From Halomarina rubra (lineage in GTDB: Archaea; Halobacteriota; Halobacteria; Halobacteriales; Haloarculaceae): 64,000 nt of DNA. Position numbers and translations under genes: made by a program. The stretch is taken from positions 674,878 through 738,877 of the forward strand of contig NZ_JALXFV010000003.1 of NCBI RefSeq assembly GCF_023699475.1. Direction: 5' to 3'. Under the pieces are notes generated by a model. The model was not told where the DNA came from and did no database searches. It saw only the letters and a list, made by a program, of their open reading frames with translations. Below, piece after piece: positions 52,664 to 61,129 of the stretch (the stretch's first letter is position 1; the number at the start of each line of letters is the position of its first letter).

Positions 52664-53800
52664 ATGCTAATGGCCGATAGTGAGGCCATCGAGCGCTATC
52701 GTCAAAACAGACGAGACGAAATCGACAGTGCGACAGTGTATGATGCGATGGCGGACGCGGAACCACAGTCGCAACTGGCCAGCGTCTATCGGCAGCTTGC
52801 AGTAACTGAACGTGAACACGCCGCCTTCTGGGGACGACTTTTGAGCGAGGCTGGCTTTGATGAGCCCGAGCCGAGGCCCTCGTGGCGCGCTCGCGTCCTC
52901 GCATGGGTTGCTCGTCACGTCGGGCCAGACGCCGTTGTCGGGACGATGCGTGCTGGTGAAGCTGTGGGTGGAGCAGGATACGCCAGTCAACCGGAAGTCG
53001 AGGGGACGGGAATGATCGCCGATGAACGGTCACACGATCGCCTTCTGGTTGCGATTGCCGGAACTGGTGGACCTGGCGTCGAAGGCGGAACGCTTGCCCG
53101 ACTCGAAGGGCGGCACCGTGCGACGAGTGGCAACGCCCTTCGGGCAGCCGTCCTCGGAGCAAACGACGGATTGGTCTCGAATCTGAGTCTCGTGATGGGG
53201 GTGGCGGGCGCGGCGCTCGATACTACGGCCATCCTCGTTACTGGTCTCGCCGGACTGCTAGCCGGAGCTGGGTCGATGGCCATGGGTGAGTGGCTCTCCG
53301 TCCAGAGCTCTCGGGAACTGTATCAGCGACAGATCAGCATCGAAGCTGCTGAACTCGCCGAAGCCCCCGACGAGGAGCGAGAGGAACTCGCACTCATCTA
53401 TCAGGCGAAGGGGCTCTCTCAAGACCAGGCAGAACAGTTGGCAGACCAAATCATCTCGGACGAGGCAACTGCTCTCGATACGCTCGCTCGTGAGGAGTTG
53501 GGAATCGACCCCGAGGAACTTGGGGGCTCGGCGTGGGAGGCCGCCGGTGCCTCGTTCATCCTGTTCGCCCTCGGGGCCATCGTCCCTGTTATTCCCTTCT
53601 TCGCACTCTCGGGGCTCACGGCTGTCGCAGTGAGCCTCCTGCTGAGCGGTGTCGCCCTTTTCGTCGTCGGGGCTGGAATCACCGTACTGACGGGTAGAAG
53701 CGTGCTGTATTCGGGGACGAGACAGGTGGTAATCGGGCTAGCTGCTGCCGCGCTCACCTACGGGGTGGGGACGCTCATCGGTGTCAGCATCGCAGGGTGA
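52664..53800 (+). CDS. Ferritin-like/VIT1-CCC1 fusion transporter
   Basis: 378 aa from ATG 52664 (ATG 52670 also possible). The N-terminal 140 residues form a rubrerythrin-like helical bundle with Glu-rich motifs (DEIDSATVYDAMADAE, LAVTEREHAAFW). The C-terminal domain is VIT1/CCC1: AVLGANDGLVSNLSLVMGVAGAA, GSMAMGEWLSVQSSRELYQRQI and paired helices at the end. The cytosolic Glu-rich loop (EAAELAEAPDEEREELA) is the metal-binding part. Such fusions move Fe2+/Mn2+ out of the cytoplasm for detoxification. Confidence 0.92.
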   Translation: MLMADSEAIERYRQNRRDEIDSATVYDAMADAEPQSQLASVYRQLAVTEREHAAFWGRLLSEAGFDEPEPRPSWRARVLAWVARHVGPDAVVGTMRAGEAVGGAGYASQPEVEGTGMIADERSHDRLLVAIAGTGGPGVEGGTLARLEGRHRATSGNALRAAVLGANDGLVSNLSLVMGVAGAALDTTAILVTGLAGLLAGAGSMAMGEWLSVQSSRELYQRQISIEAAELAEAPDEEREELALIYQAKGLSQDQAEQLADQIISDEATALDTLAREELGIDPEELGGSAWEAAGASFILFALGAIVPVIPFFALSGLTAVAVSLLLSGVALFVVGAGITVLTGRSVLYSGTRQVVIGLAAAALTYGVGTLIGVSIAG

Positions 53801-53915
53801 CCTCATCCTCTCGCCAGGGGAAAGCTGTCGTGGGCGCTGTGCCGTCTCTGTGGGTTCAAGAGAGTAGCGCCAGGACTTCAACTGCAGAGGTAACGATTTC
53901 GTATTGTTGGCTGTG

Positions 53916-54248
53916 TCACCTGTCAGGCTCTTCACGACCAATGAGTGTCCAGTGGTGGTGCGTTGTCCCATCAGGGTGGGGCTCACTAGTGACGTGGTAG
54001 ATGTACCGCCCACCGAGTGAGCCATCAGCGTGGCGGTGGCGCTTGTGGACCTCCAGATAGCCGTCTCGTTCGTCGACCCGGACGATTTCCTCCCCAAGTT
54101 GGGGTTCGACTGTCGGGTGTGGTTCGTGGAGGGCACGCAGGAGTTCCTGTGCGTAGACGATGGCCTCACGCAGGTCGTGGCCGTCGAGTTGCTGTAGTGA
54201 CTCGGCTACCGCCGGTGGCAAGTCTTCGGGTGGGGTCGGATCGGTCAT
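53916..54248 (-). CDS. His-rich small soluble protein, unknown
   Basis: 110 aa from ATG 54248, which overlaps the Usp gene stop (ATGA). A helical N-terminus (PPAVAESLQQLDGHDLREAIVYAQELLRAL) precedes a beta-rich part with many His (KRHRHADGSLGGRYIYHVTSEPHPDGTTHHHW). Could bind metal. I recall similar haloarchaeal proteins without assigned function. Co-translated with the Usp protein. Confidence 0.65.
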   Translation of the reverse strand: MTDPTPPEDLPPAVAESLQQLDGHDLREAIVYAQELLRALHEPHPTVEPQLGEEIVRVDERDGYLEVHKRHRHADGSLGGRYIYHVTSEPHPDGTTHHHWTLIGREEPDR

Positions 54249-55141
54249 CTCTGGTCGGGGAGTCGATGGTCGTTCACTGTTCGGACGGTCAACACCGGAA
54301 CCGGAGCACTCCGGATGACGTGCGCTGCAACACTGCCGACGACGAGTCGGTCTAGACCCGTTCGCCCGTGGGTGCCGACCACGACGAGGTCGACGTCGTG
54401 TCGGTCGGCGTATCGAACGATGGCCTCGTTTGGATACCCCTCCAGCATCTGGTCGCGGATGTCGACTCCGGCCGTGGCCGCGATGTCGACGACTCGACGG
54501 AGCGCTCGATTCCCTTCTCGCTCCATGAACTCTCGAATCGAGTACGAGCGTACGTACTGACTATCCAGCGCGTAGATTGCGTGAACGGTCGCACCGTACT
54601 CTGCGGCGAGGTCAACCCCTTCTTGGACGGCTCGCGACGACCCGGGACTGCCATCGGTGGCGATGACGATGTTCTCGTAGTCGGTCGGTGTCTCCTCGGT
54701 CTCCGTTCGCAGCGTCAACACGGGCACGGGGGACGACCGGACGACACGCTCGGTCGTACTCCCGACGAAGAGACGGCGAAGTCGCGACGTCCGGTGTGGC
54801 CCCATCACGACGAGGTCGTGCGAGTGCTGGTCGATCTCATCGAGGATCGTTCGGGCTGGATGGCCCGCCCGTATCCGTTCGGTGACTGGGACGTCTGGAT
54901 ACCGCTTCGCCGCGACGTCTCGAAAATCGGTGAGAGCCGCCTCTCCTTCCTTCTCGGCCTCTTCGTACAGGCTCGTCCACACAGAGTCTGTGGGGACCTC
55001 TTCTTCGGTGTATCCCAAATCGACGACGTACAACACGTCCACCGCAGCGCCACACCGCTCAGCGAGTGCGAGCCCGTGTTCGAACGTCTGCTCGGTATCC
55101 GACGATCCATCGGTTGGGATCAGAATCGACTGGTAGGTCAT
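54245..55141 (-). CDS. Tandem universal stress protein (two Usp domains)
   Basis: 298 aa. Domain 1: YQSILIPTDGSSDTEQTFEHGLALAERC ... LVVMGPHRTSRLRRLFVGSTTERVVRSSPVPVLTL. Domain 2: YENIVIATDGSPGSSRAVQEGVDLAAEY ... VVVGTHGRTGLDRLVVGSVAAHVIRSAPVPVLTV. The second holds the ATP-binding G-x2-G-x9-G-S pattern fully; the first has MGPH in place of the first Gly pair. Overlaps the downstream gene by four bases. Confidence 0.93.
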   Translation of the reverse strand: MTYQSILIPTDGSSDTEQTFEHGLALAERCGAAVDVLYVVDLGYTEEEVPTDSVWTSLYEEAEKEGEAALTDFRDVAAKRYPDVPVTERIRAGHPARTILDEIDQHSHDLVVMGPHRTSRLRRLFVGSTTERVVRSSPVPVLTLRTETEETPTDYENIVIATDGSPGSSRAVQEGVDLAAEYGATVHAIYALDSQYVRSYSIREFMEREGNRALRRVVDIAATAGVDIRDQMLEGYPNEAIVRYADRHDVDLVVVGTHGRTGLDRLVVGSVAAHVIRSAPVPVLTVRTVNDHRLPDQR

Positions 55142-55317
55142 CGGGGCTCACGTCTCCACTTGTACTCTGCTCGACAGCTTGAGTCGTGTTGAACCAATCA
55201 TGAATCAGGCTCACAATCATTATTCAGTCGGGTCTTCGTGAATCAATTCGAAGCCAGAACGTGGGGGACACTACGTGTTTCATGGGGCCGCTGCGTTCGG
55301 ACTGTCCCTGTGTATTC
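55142..55317. promoter_or_regulatory. Short spacer with promoter-like DNA before the Usp gene
   Basis: 176 bases; AT-rich words (CAATCATTATTCA near 55213) on the Usp upstream side fit its promoter. The TatC gene ends at 55318 on the same strand; no terminator hairpin is obvious. Confidence 0.4.
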
Positions 55318-57234
55318 TCACAGTCGCCGGTGATTTCGAACAAAGGCGGGCCGGGTCGAGAGGTCTCGACGGCCGTTGGCGGTCATGATTGCTAACACGA
55401 GAAGACCGATACCATACGCAAAGAGGATGGGCAGCGTGAAGACGAACATCATCACCACCCCACCGGGGACGACGACGGCTCCGATGAAGAACAGCCCGAC
55501 CGTCACCTCGCGCCAGCGACTGGCCATGGTTCGAAACGGGACGCCCGCGCGGTTGAGCAACACCATCATGACCGGCACGTCAGCAAGCAACCCGACGCCC
55601 ACGGTCGTGTAGAAGATGAGCCAGAAGAACGCCGAGATACGGTAGCTCACGATAATACCATTGGATATCGTGTCCGCGACGAGATACGAGATGACCGACG
55701 GTGCGACAATCGCATAGCCGAGTACGCTCCCACCAACGAGACCGACAGTCAGCGCGACACACCAGATGAGGAACGTCCCTGACCGCATCTCGAGGTTTTT
55801 GCGTGCTCTGAGTGCTGGCCAGCTGTAGTACACGACCATTGGAAGAGTCACTGCTGTTGCGACCACTAGCGAGAATTTCATCTCGAAGACGAGCGCTTCT
55901 GCCGGGTGGAGGGTGATGACCGACAGTTCTTCGGGGTGAATCTGTGGGGGAAGCCGACGGAGGAAATCACGCTGAACGGAGCCGATGCCACCGTACGAGA
56001 GCCACGAGAACACGGTCGCCATCACGACGATGAAGACTCCAACTATCCGGATCGACTTCGACCGGAGTGTGTCGAGAACGAACGCGATATCGTAGTAGTA
56101 CCCGCCAAGCTCTTCATCAGGGTCACGACCGAGTGCTGTGACATCGCGTGTTGGGTCATTCTCTGCTCGACCAGTTTCAACAGCCCTCGTTCGATCGGAC
56201 GGCGCAGCATCGCCGACTGTCGATTCCGAATCAAACGGAATCTCGTCGTATCGGTCCAGAAGTGCCCGGGCTTTGGTGTCGTCTCCCTCGTCGAGCGCGT
56301 CATTCGCGATGGACAACACTGCCTCTTCGGAGAGGTGCTCGAACGCTTCTCGTGGCGCAGCCTCGATGCCCGCTGTATCCAGTGCCCCGACATCGAGCGC
56401 AGTGGGGTCACCGAATGGGGTCGTTTGTGCTGTCCGCTGTGACAGGTGCCTGCTCGAGACGACGAAACCAGCAATCACGAGTCCAAGCCCATAGAGCACA
56501 ACCAATGGGAGGGCGACAATCGCCATCGACAGTGGGTCCGGCGAGCCATTGACGATGGACGCGACAATGGTAATCGCGACGACCGCGTGTCGCCATCGCT
56601 GGCGAAACACGTCGTAGGGGACAATCTCTGTGTATGCGAGCACACTCATCAGAAGTGGGAGTTCAGCAGCGACGCCGAACACGGCGGTCAGCACCAAGAG
56701 GAACTCAGCCCAGTCGACGATGGAGTAGTGCGGAGCGAAACCAGCGGTGACCGCATTGGACGCGAAGAACTCGAACAAGAACGGGAAGAGAAGTTCGTAG
56801 GCGTAGCTGACGCCGAGAACGAACAACGCCGTCGAGAGTACCGCGATACCAGCGACCTGCCAGCGAGTCAACGAGACGGCTGGCCAGAGATTGAGATCAC
56901 GTAAGCGTGGCAGGAATTGCAGTAAAAAGAGCGGGAGCGCAACTGCGAGCCCGACGATGATCCCAATCTTCACCTGCAGTAACACCACGTCGAACGGTGT
57001 CTGTGCGATGAACTGGACTTGTTGCCTGATTGCGGGCGTCATCCCTGACTCGGTGACTTCCTTGAGGAAGTCCCACCCAACCGTCCAGAGCCAGTAGAAC
57101 GCGACGAGGAATCCAGCGAGAAACGCGAGGGTCAATCGGAGAAGGTTCGTTCGGGCTTCAGCGATGACGACAAAAACGGTGTCCCGTATCGCTAACTGCG
57201 AACGAGTGGTGGCCGCACCGCCCACCGAGGCCAT
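55318..57234 (-). CDS. tatC: Tandem TatC (TatCt-like) twin-arginine translocase component
   Basis: 638 aa from ATG 57234; an upstream TTG at 57264 lies in the promoter. Two TatC modules (about 1-265 and 385-638), each with six helices, joined by a hydrophilic linker rich in Asp/Glu. Module 1: VKIGIIVGLAVALPLFLLQFLPRL, AAELPLLMSVLAYTEIV, NGSPDPLSMAIVALPL. Module 2: MKFSLVVATAVTLPMVVYYSWPAL, DVPVMMVLLNRAGV, VPGGVVMMFVFTLPILF. This is the halophile-specific fused double TatC; it recognises RR signal peptides. It may be an accessory paralogue. Confidence 0.82.
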   Translation of the reverse strand: MASVGGAATTRSQLAIRDTVFVVIAEARTNLLRLTLAFLAGFLVAFYWLWTVGWDFLKEVTESGMTPAIRQQVQFIAQTPFDVVLLQVKIGIIVGLAVALPLFLLQFLPRLRDLNLWPAVSLTRWQVAGIAVLSTALFVLGVSYAYELLFPFLFEFFASNAVTAGFAPHYSIVDWAEFLLVLTAVFGVAAELPLLMSVLAYTEIVPYDVFRQRWRHAVVAITIVASIVNGSPDPLSMAIVALPLVVLYGLGLVIAGFVVSSRHLSQRTAQTTPFGDPTALDVGALDTAGIEAAPREAFEHLSEEAVLSIANDALDEGDDTKARALLDRYDEIPFDSESTVGDAAPSDRTRAVETGRAENDPTRDVTALGRDPDEELGGYYYDIAFVLDTLRSKSIRIVGVFIVVMATVFSWLSYGGIGSVQRDFLRRLPPQIHPEELSVITLHPAEALVFEMKFSLVVATAVTLPMVVYYSWPALRARKNLEMRSGTFLIWCVALTVGLVGGSVLGYAIVAPSVISYLVADTISNGIIVSYRISAFFWLIFYTTVGVGLLADVPVMMVLLNRAGVPFRTMASRWREVTVGLFFIGAVVVPGGVVMMFVFTLPILFAYGIGLLVLAIMTANGRRDLSTRPAFVRNHRRL

Positions 57235-57360
57235 ATATACTAGGAATCGACTGACAGATATCAACTTTTCCAGCCGTAGTCAGGTGTCTTGCCGACGAAC
57301 TCGCGGAGGAGGGGAAGTCACAGAACCGAAGAACAGCGCTGATTCACTGTCCTGGGGGTG

Positions 57361-58050
57361 TCACGGGTGGGGATGTCGGAGGGACTCAGAGAGGACATCA
57401 CTGCTCCGAATTCGGTGGACTCGAGCATACCATCGACGGATAAACCGAATGAGCCACGTTTCACGAACGATTGGCTGGACACGACCGTCTCGAACCGCAT
57501 TCACGAGTGTAGTTGGCGATAGTTCGTCGCTGTCGACGAGCGTGTATGCACGACCGGCCTCGAATGGGAAGTGCGCATCACTTCCGCCGACAAGCGGAAC
57601 TGCTCGCTCACGGGCGATTTCTTCAACACGAGTGCGATATCTAGGATGCTTCCCGTTTATCTCGACAGCATCGAACGGCGCGTCGACACTCCGAACGGTG
57701 CTGTTTCGGAACGGGTGTGGGATGATGGCGACACACGCTCGTTCGTGGGCACTGTCGACGACTTCCTCCGGGGTGAGTGTCCCTGGATCTGTATTCGCGG
57801 GTGGGTCGGGGCCAATCACCAGCACGTGACCTCGGGTGGTGGAGATCTCGATGCCCGGGAGCACTCGAACGCCGTAAACTGTGTCTCCCAGATCACGATA
57901 GAAGTCGTGGTTGGTCACGACGATAGCATCCATCCCACGGTACCGTGCCATCATCGCGAGTAACCGAAGACCGAGTGGATCCAGCCGTGTTGGGGTACCG
58001 GGGAACGCATGGAGGAACCCAACGTGCGTGTGAAAATCCACGGCGTACAC
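57361..58050 (-). CDS. PHP-domain phosphoesterase
   Basis: 229 aa from GTG 58050. Motifs DFHTHVGFLHAF (first metal His pair), IVVTNHDFYRD, LPGIEISTTRGHVLVIG, IIPHPFRNS, VEINGKHPRY and GGSDAHFPFEAGRAYTLV form a complete PHP metal centre. Typical of TrpH/YciV-like exonuclease or phosphatase proteins. It is divergent from the diacylglycerol-kinase-like gene, 52 bases apart, so the two share a promoter region. Confidence 0.9.
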   Translation of the reverse strand: MYAVDFHTHVGFLHAFPGTPTRLDPLGLRLLAMMARYRGMDAIVVTNHDFYRDLGDTVYGVRVLPGIEISTTRGHVLVIGPDPPANTDPGTLTPEEVVDSAHERACVAIIPHPFRNSTVRSVDAPFDAVEINGKHPRYRTRVEEIARERAVPLVGGSDAHFPFEAGRAYTLVDSDELSPTTLVNAVRDGRVQPIVRETWLIRFIRRWYARVHRIRSSDVLSESLRHPHP

Positions 58051-58102
58051 GCTGAGTGTAGCCAGCGCTACTGCTTTACTCTTCTTCGACCTTCTACTCG
58101 AT

Positions 58103-59002
58103 ATGCGCCGTCTCCTGGTGAACAATCCCGTGAGTGGCAATCACCGGTCGACCACCTTGGCGTGTGAGATAGCACGAGACCGGGGATATCAGGTGTGGGA
58201 CACGGAGAAGCCAGGTGATGCATTCGAGCTGGCTCACCGAGCGGCAGTCGAAGGGGTCGACGCCATCATCGCTTCTGGAGGGGATGGGACGGTCAACGAA
58301 GTCATCCACGGTGTCGACCACGCTGGGATGCTCAGGAAAAGCCGACTGGGTGTCGTCCCGACGGGGACCGGAAACGGGTTCGCGAAAGACATCGGAATCT
58401 CCAGCGTCCGGTCTGCGTTCGACGCAATAGAATCGGGTCACGTTCGATTACTCGACCTCGGGACGGCCAACGACCACCTGTTCATCAAAACGTGCTCAAG
58501 CGGATTTCCTGCCACACTTAGTGCGCATACGACACACGAGATGAAGCGGTTCTTCGGGCTCACAGCGTACGGTCTCGGAGCGGTTCCGTCGGCTCTCGAT
58601 GCGCTTCAAAGCCAGCACGCAGACACTCTCCCCAAACTGCATGCTCGCGTTGGTTCTGAAGACGACCCTATGTGGACCGGGACAGCAGCGATGGTTCTAA
58701 TAGGTAACAGCCGGCGATTTCCGGGATTGAGATATCGGCAGGCACCGATGGAGGACGGGTTGTTGGAGGTAGTGGTCGTCAAACGACCCTCGGTAGTACA
58801 GACTCTTCGTCGAGCAGAGCCACTTGCGATGAGATTCGACTCGCCCTATTTGCTTCGAACGCAGACTGCTGAACTGGAGATTGAAGCTCCGGCCCCGACG
58901 CTCTTCAGCCTCGATGGGGAGATCATCGAACGGACCCACCTGACGATCAGCGTCCGACCCAAAGCTGTGCAGTTCTGCGTTGGTGACCAGTATGAGTATT
59001 GA
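58103..59002 (+). CDS. Diacylglycerol/lipid kinase-family protein
   Basis: 299 aa. LLVNNPVSGNHRS, IASGGDGTVNEVIHG and VVPTGTGNGFAKDIG are the DAGK catalytic motifs (GGDGT, GTGN). The C-terminal beta domain (RQAPMEDGLLEVVVVKRPS) ends FSLDGEI, matching the family's D-G-E motif. Enzymes phosphorylate diacylglycerol, sphingoid or archaeal lipid precursors; the archaeal substrate is unknown. Short AT-rich start region, near-leaderless. Confidence 0.92.
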   Translation: MRRLLVNNPVSGNHRSTTLACEIARDRGYQVWDTEKPGDAFELAHRAAVEGVDAIIASGGDGTVNEVIHGVDHAGMLRKSRLGVVPTGTGNGFAKDIGISSVRSAFDAIESGHVRLLDLGTANDHLFIKTCSSGFPATLSAHTTHEMKRFFGLTAYGLGAVPSALDALQSQHADTLPKLHARVGSEDDPMWTGTAAMVLIGNSRRFPGLRYRQAPMEDGLLEVVVVKRPSVVQTLRRAEPLAMRFDSPYLLRTQTAELEIEAPAPTLFSLDGEIIERTHLTISVRPKAVQFCVGDQYEY

Positions 59003-59354
59003 CCTCTAGGGGTGGACAACGGAGCGAACCTCGTTTGCCCTGCACTACCGCCCATCCAGGCGGGGTCGCGTGTAGGTGAGTTGCGCAGGCTTCGAGGCAT
59101 GGCCTGAAAGGTGAAGTACCTCGGGGGCAAGCCCCGAGGCACTCGCCTTGCTTTCTCTGTAGACCATAACATCCCAACTCAGCGGTGCCGTGGGATTCCT
59201 CCGGGTGAACGCGGAGGAGGATGCCAATGACCCCCGGAGACGCTCCGTCTTGGTTGGTGTGCCTTTGTCGTATTTGCCGAGAGCTCGCTGCAGCCAAGAC
59301 TTAATTATCTGATTCAGGGGTAGAACTATTGCGCTCGACTTCTAACTGTGAGGT
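59003..59354. repeat. Region of strong hairpins, IS605-type terminal or RNA-like
   Basis: Two stems: CCTCGGGG-GCAAG-CCCCGAGG (59119-59139) and TCCTCCG-GGTGAACG-CGGAGGA (59195-59216). Sequence context (GGCCTGAAAGGTGAAGTACC, then CACTCGCCT) resembles tnpB-element ends seen in haloarchaea. No transposase remains. The last bases, with ACTTAATTATCTG (59299-59311), look like the promoter of the next gene. Confidence 0.45.
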
Positions 59355-59855
59355 ATGACCGACGCCTGGAAAGCAAACACCAGTGCGTTCGACCGTGTCC
59401 GTTCAATCGCAGTCACGCTCGATACTCCGAGAAATGCTGAGTGGATCAGTGAACAAGCCCTGGTGTCAGAAAATACCGCTCGCAATCATCTTGAGCGGCT
59501 CGTCGAGATGAACATCTTACAGCGTCTCGAGGAGCGAGCCGTGTTGTACCAGCCGGATCCATTGTATACACGGATGCGGGCTCTTCGTGAGTTACTGGCG
59601 GAGCATGACCAAGATGACCTGATAGCACTCCGTGCGCACCTACTCGAACAGGTCGAGGCGTGGCAAGCCGAGTACGATGTCGAAGACGCGGATGAACTGC
59701 GCACAGTAGCGACACAGGCAGCGTCCGCCGAGGAAACGCGGGCGATTCGCCAGACTGCAAACGACTGGGCCATCGTCGCCTATCGCTTGCGCCTCGTCGA
59801 TGACGCTATCGAGCACTATAGTGAGTACACCGGTTCGACGCCGGCACCCGCCTAA
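59355..59855 (+). CDS. DUF7342-type HTH protein (candidate antitoxin-like member)
   Basis: 166 aa. WKANTSAFDRVRSIAVTLDTPRNAEWISEQALVSENTARNHLERLVEMNILQRLEE is a winged helix-turn-helix; the second half is helical (LREL LAEHDQDDLIALRAHLLEQVEAWQ, IRQTANDWAIVAYRLRLVDDAIEHY). I recall this as DUF7342-type and often paired with the kind of gene that follows 2 bases later. Two decayed copies are at 32581 and 37632. Likely a DNA-binding autoregulator; a toxin-antitoxin role is inference. Confidence 0.75.
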   Translation: MTDAWKANTSAFDRVRSIAVTLDTPRNAEWISEQALVSENTARNHLERLVEMNILQRLEERAVLYQPDPLYTRMRALRELLAEHDQDDLIALRAHLLEQVEAWQAEYDVEDADELRTVATQAASAEETRAIRQTANDWAIVAYRLRLVDDAIEHYSEYTGSTPAPA

Positions 59856-59857
59856 GC

Positions 59858-60301
59858 GTGTTCATCAGCGATGGTGGGTATCACGCCGGCGAAGCATCGC
59901 ACACGGTCTTGCTCGAACTCCGACGGAGCATCACTCGCCACCCCGGAGTCACTGCTGCCCGCGGCGACCCACCAGATCTGTTCACAAGGGTGCATGCTGA
60001 TGTTGACCCGCGTGTGTTCGGTGGGACCAGCGAGAAGGGACAGTTGTCGATACGGTGGTTTGCAGGGGCGTCTCAGGAGGATCCTCCACAGTTCTCGTTT
60101 CACTACAGCGAGAACTCCGGATTCGACTGTGGGTGGCATCACGAGCCAAACTCCCACGTCGAAGGGTGGGCACACTACCAAGCGCGAGAGAGCGCTGCTG
60201 CCAGTTACGAGTGCCAATCTGTGGAATTTGCGTCGTTACAGGCGGTCCGTGTGATGTGGGACGTACTGGAGCAACTCGAAGAAATCCTCTCTCCCCAGTA
60301 A
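59858..60301 (+). CDS. Partner protein of the DUF7342-type gene, unknown (candidate effector)
   Basis: 147 aa from GTG 59858, 2 bases after the HTH stop. Soluble, with motifs DPPDLFTRVHADVDPRVFGG, LSIRWFAGASQEDPPQFSFHYSENS, DCGWHHEPNSHVEGWAHYQ and EFASLQAVRVMWDVLEQLEEIL. His/Trp/Asp clustering (GWHHEPNSHVEGW) could form an active site, but no known nuclease or toxin motif fits. The tight spacing with an HTH gene is what suggests a two-gene module. Confidence 0.65.
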   Translation: MFISDGGYHAGEASHTVLLELRRSITRHPGVTAARGDPPDLFTRVHADVDPRVFGGTSEKGQLSIRWFAGASQEDPPQFSFHYSENSGFDCGWHHEPNSHVEGWAHYQARESAAASYECQSVEFASLQAVRVMWDVLEQLEEILSPQ

Positions 60302-60370
60302 TCGGCCACTGCCCATCACGCTTCAATCGTCCCGACGAAGGTTCGTGACATCCATCAGCTCGGTCAGCGA

Positions 60371-60390
60371 CCCACGAGTGAACTCGTGGG
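60371..60390. repeat. Hairpin CCCACGAG-TGAA-CTCGTGGG followed by CTTCCGC
   Basis: An 8-bp perfect stem with a 4-base loop followed by GCTTCCGC is the characteristic right-end/guide-RNA hairpin of IS200/IS605 tnpB elements. No transposase gene is adjacent, so it is a solo end or relic. Confidence 0.55.
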
Positions 60391-60483
60391 CTTCCGCCTC
60401 GAATGTGTGTGTCGAGACTGCCCTATCGTTTGCTTCTCGTGGTCCCGAGAACACTTTTCCCCCTGACCTCCTTCGAGTCGCTC

Positions 60484-60714
60484 ATGCACGACGACGTCGT
60501 TGAGGTCACCCTCGACCGGAAGAGTGACACGGGCGAACCGGTCGGCACCGACGGCGACGGCAGAACGATTCACGTCCGCGACGGCGAGGTCGGTCGGACA
60601 TACCGGGTCGTGGTCATCAAGACGATCAATGGCGTCTATCGCGGGCGAATCCGCGCCGCGAAACATCCCGAGAATGGGTGGGGACCGGTCCACAGCAGAC
60701 ACCGGATGTCTTGA
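60484..60714 (+). CDS. Small TRAM-like domain protein
   Basis: 76 aa from ATG 60484. VVEVTLDRKSDTGEPVGTDGDGRTIHVRDGEVGRTYRVVVIKTINGVYRGRI has the beta-barrel spacing of TRAM/OB-like RNA-binding domains (G-D-G-x...-V-x-G-x-x-x-G). The C-terminal tail (AAKHPENGWGPVHSRHRMS) is basic. Single-domain TRAM proteins are abundant in archaea and act as RNA chaperones. The call is tentative because the fold is inferred from pattern only. Confidence 0.5.
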   Translation: MHDDVVEVTLDRKSDTGEPVGTDGDGRTIHVRDGEVGRTYRVVVIKTINGVYRGRIRAAKHPENGWGPVHSRHRMS

Positions 60715-61129
60715 ACATGGCCGCCTGAACGTAGCGCTACCGACTCACATACCTCTCTATCATGCTCGGTCGTGCTATACCAACCGGGTGGGGGCAAAGG
60801 GGCTCCTCGCCTCTCCATCTCTGAGCTGACAGTAGGCGCTACGCCCCGTTCTTCAGCGAGCGCAGACCGAAGGGAGGGCGCGAACTGGGAGGGGATACAG
60901 CGTCCCCAGAACGCTTCTCGTTCTGGTGTGCGGACGAGATGCTCTGCGTCTCGTCAACGCCGCACAGTTCTCATACACGATTCGGCAAGAAATCGTTCTG
61001 CATCACACGCTCCGGGTTGTGCCCCAAGAAGTAGAGGCCATTACTAATTGTGACTATCTAGAGTATGACCTTCGACAACTGGGCGGCAGAGTTTGATAAC
61101 TCTCGAACTGGCGTTCTAATCCTCTGACT
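60715..61129. other. Intergenic region with two strong hairpins (60906-60955)
   Basis: Hairpins CCAGAACG-CTTCT-CGTTCTGG (60906-60926) and GACGAGA...TCTCGTC with an inner GC/GC pair (60933-60955) sit back to back. A 20-codon ORF begins at 61063 and stops before the insertion. No gene recognised; may be a noncoding RNA or part of an old transposon end. Confidence 0.4.

Noticed and set aside
57235-57264. TTG start for TatC
   Set aside because: Lies in promoter DNA; ATG 57234 is better placed.
61063-61125. 20-codon ORF before the IS6 element
   Set aside because: Too short, no SD or promoter, and ends before the insertion so it is not an interrupted gene.
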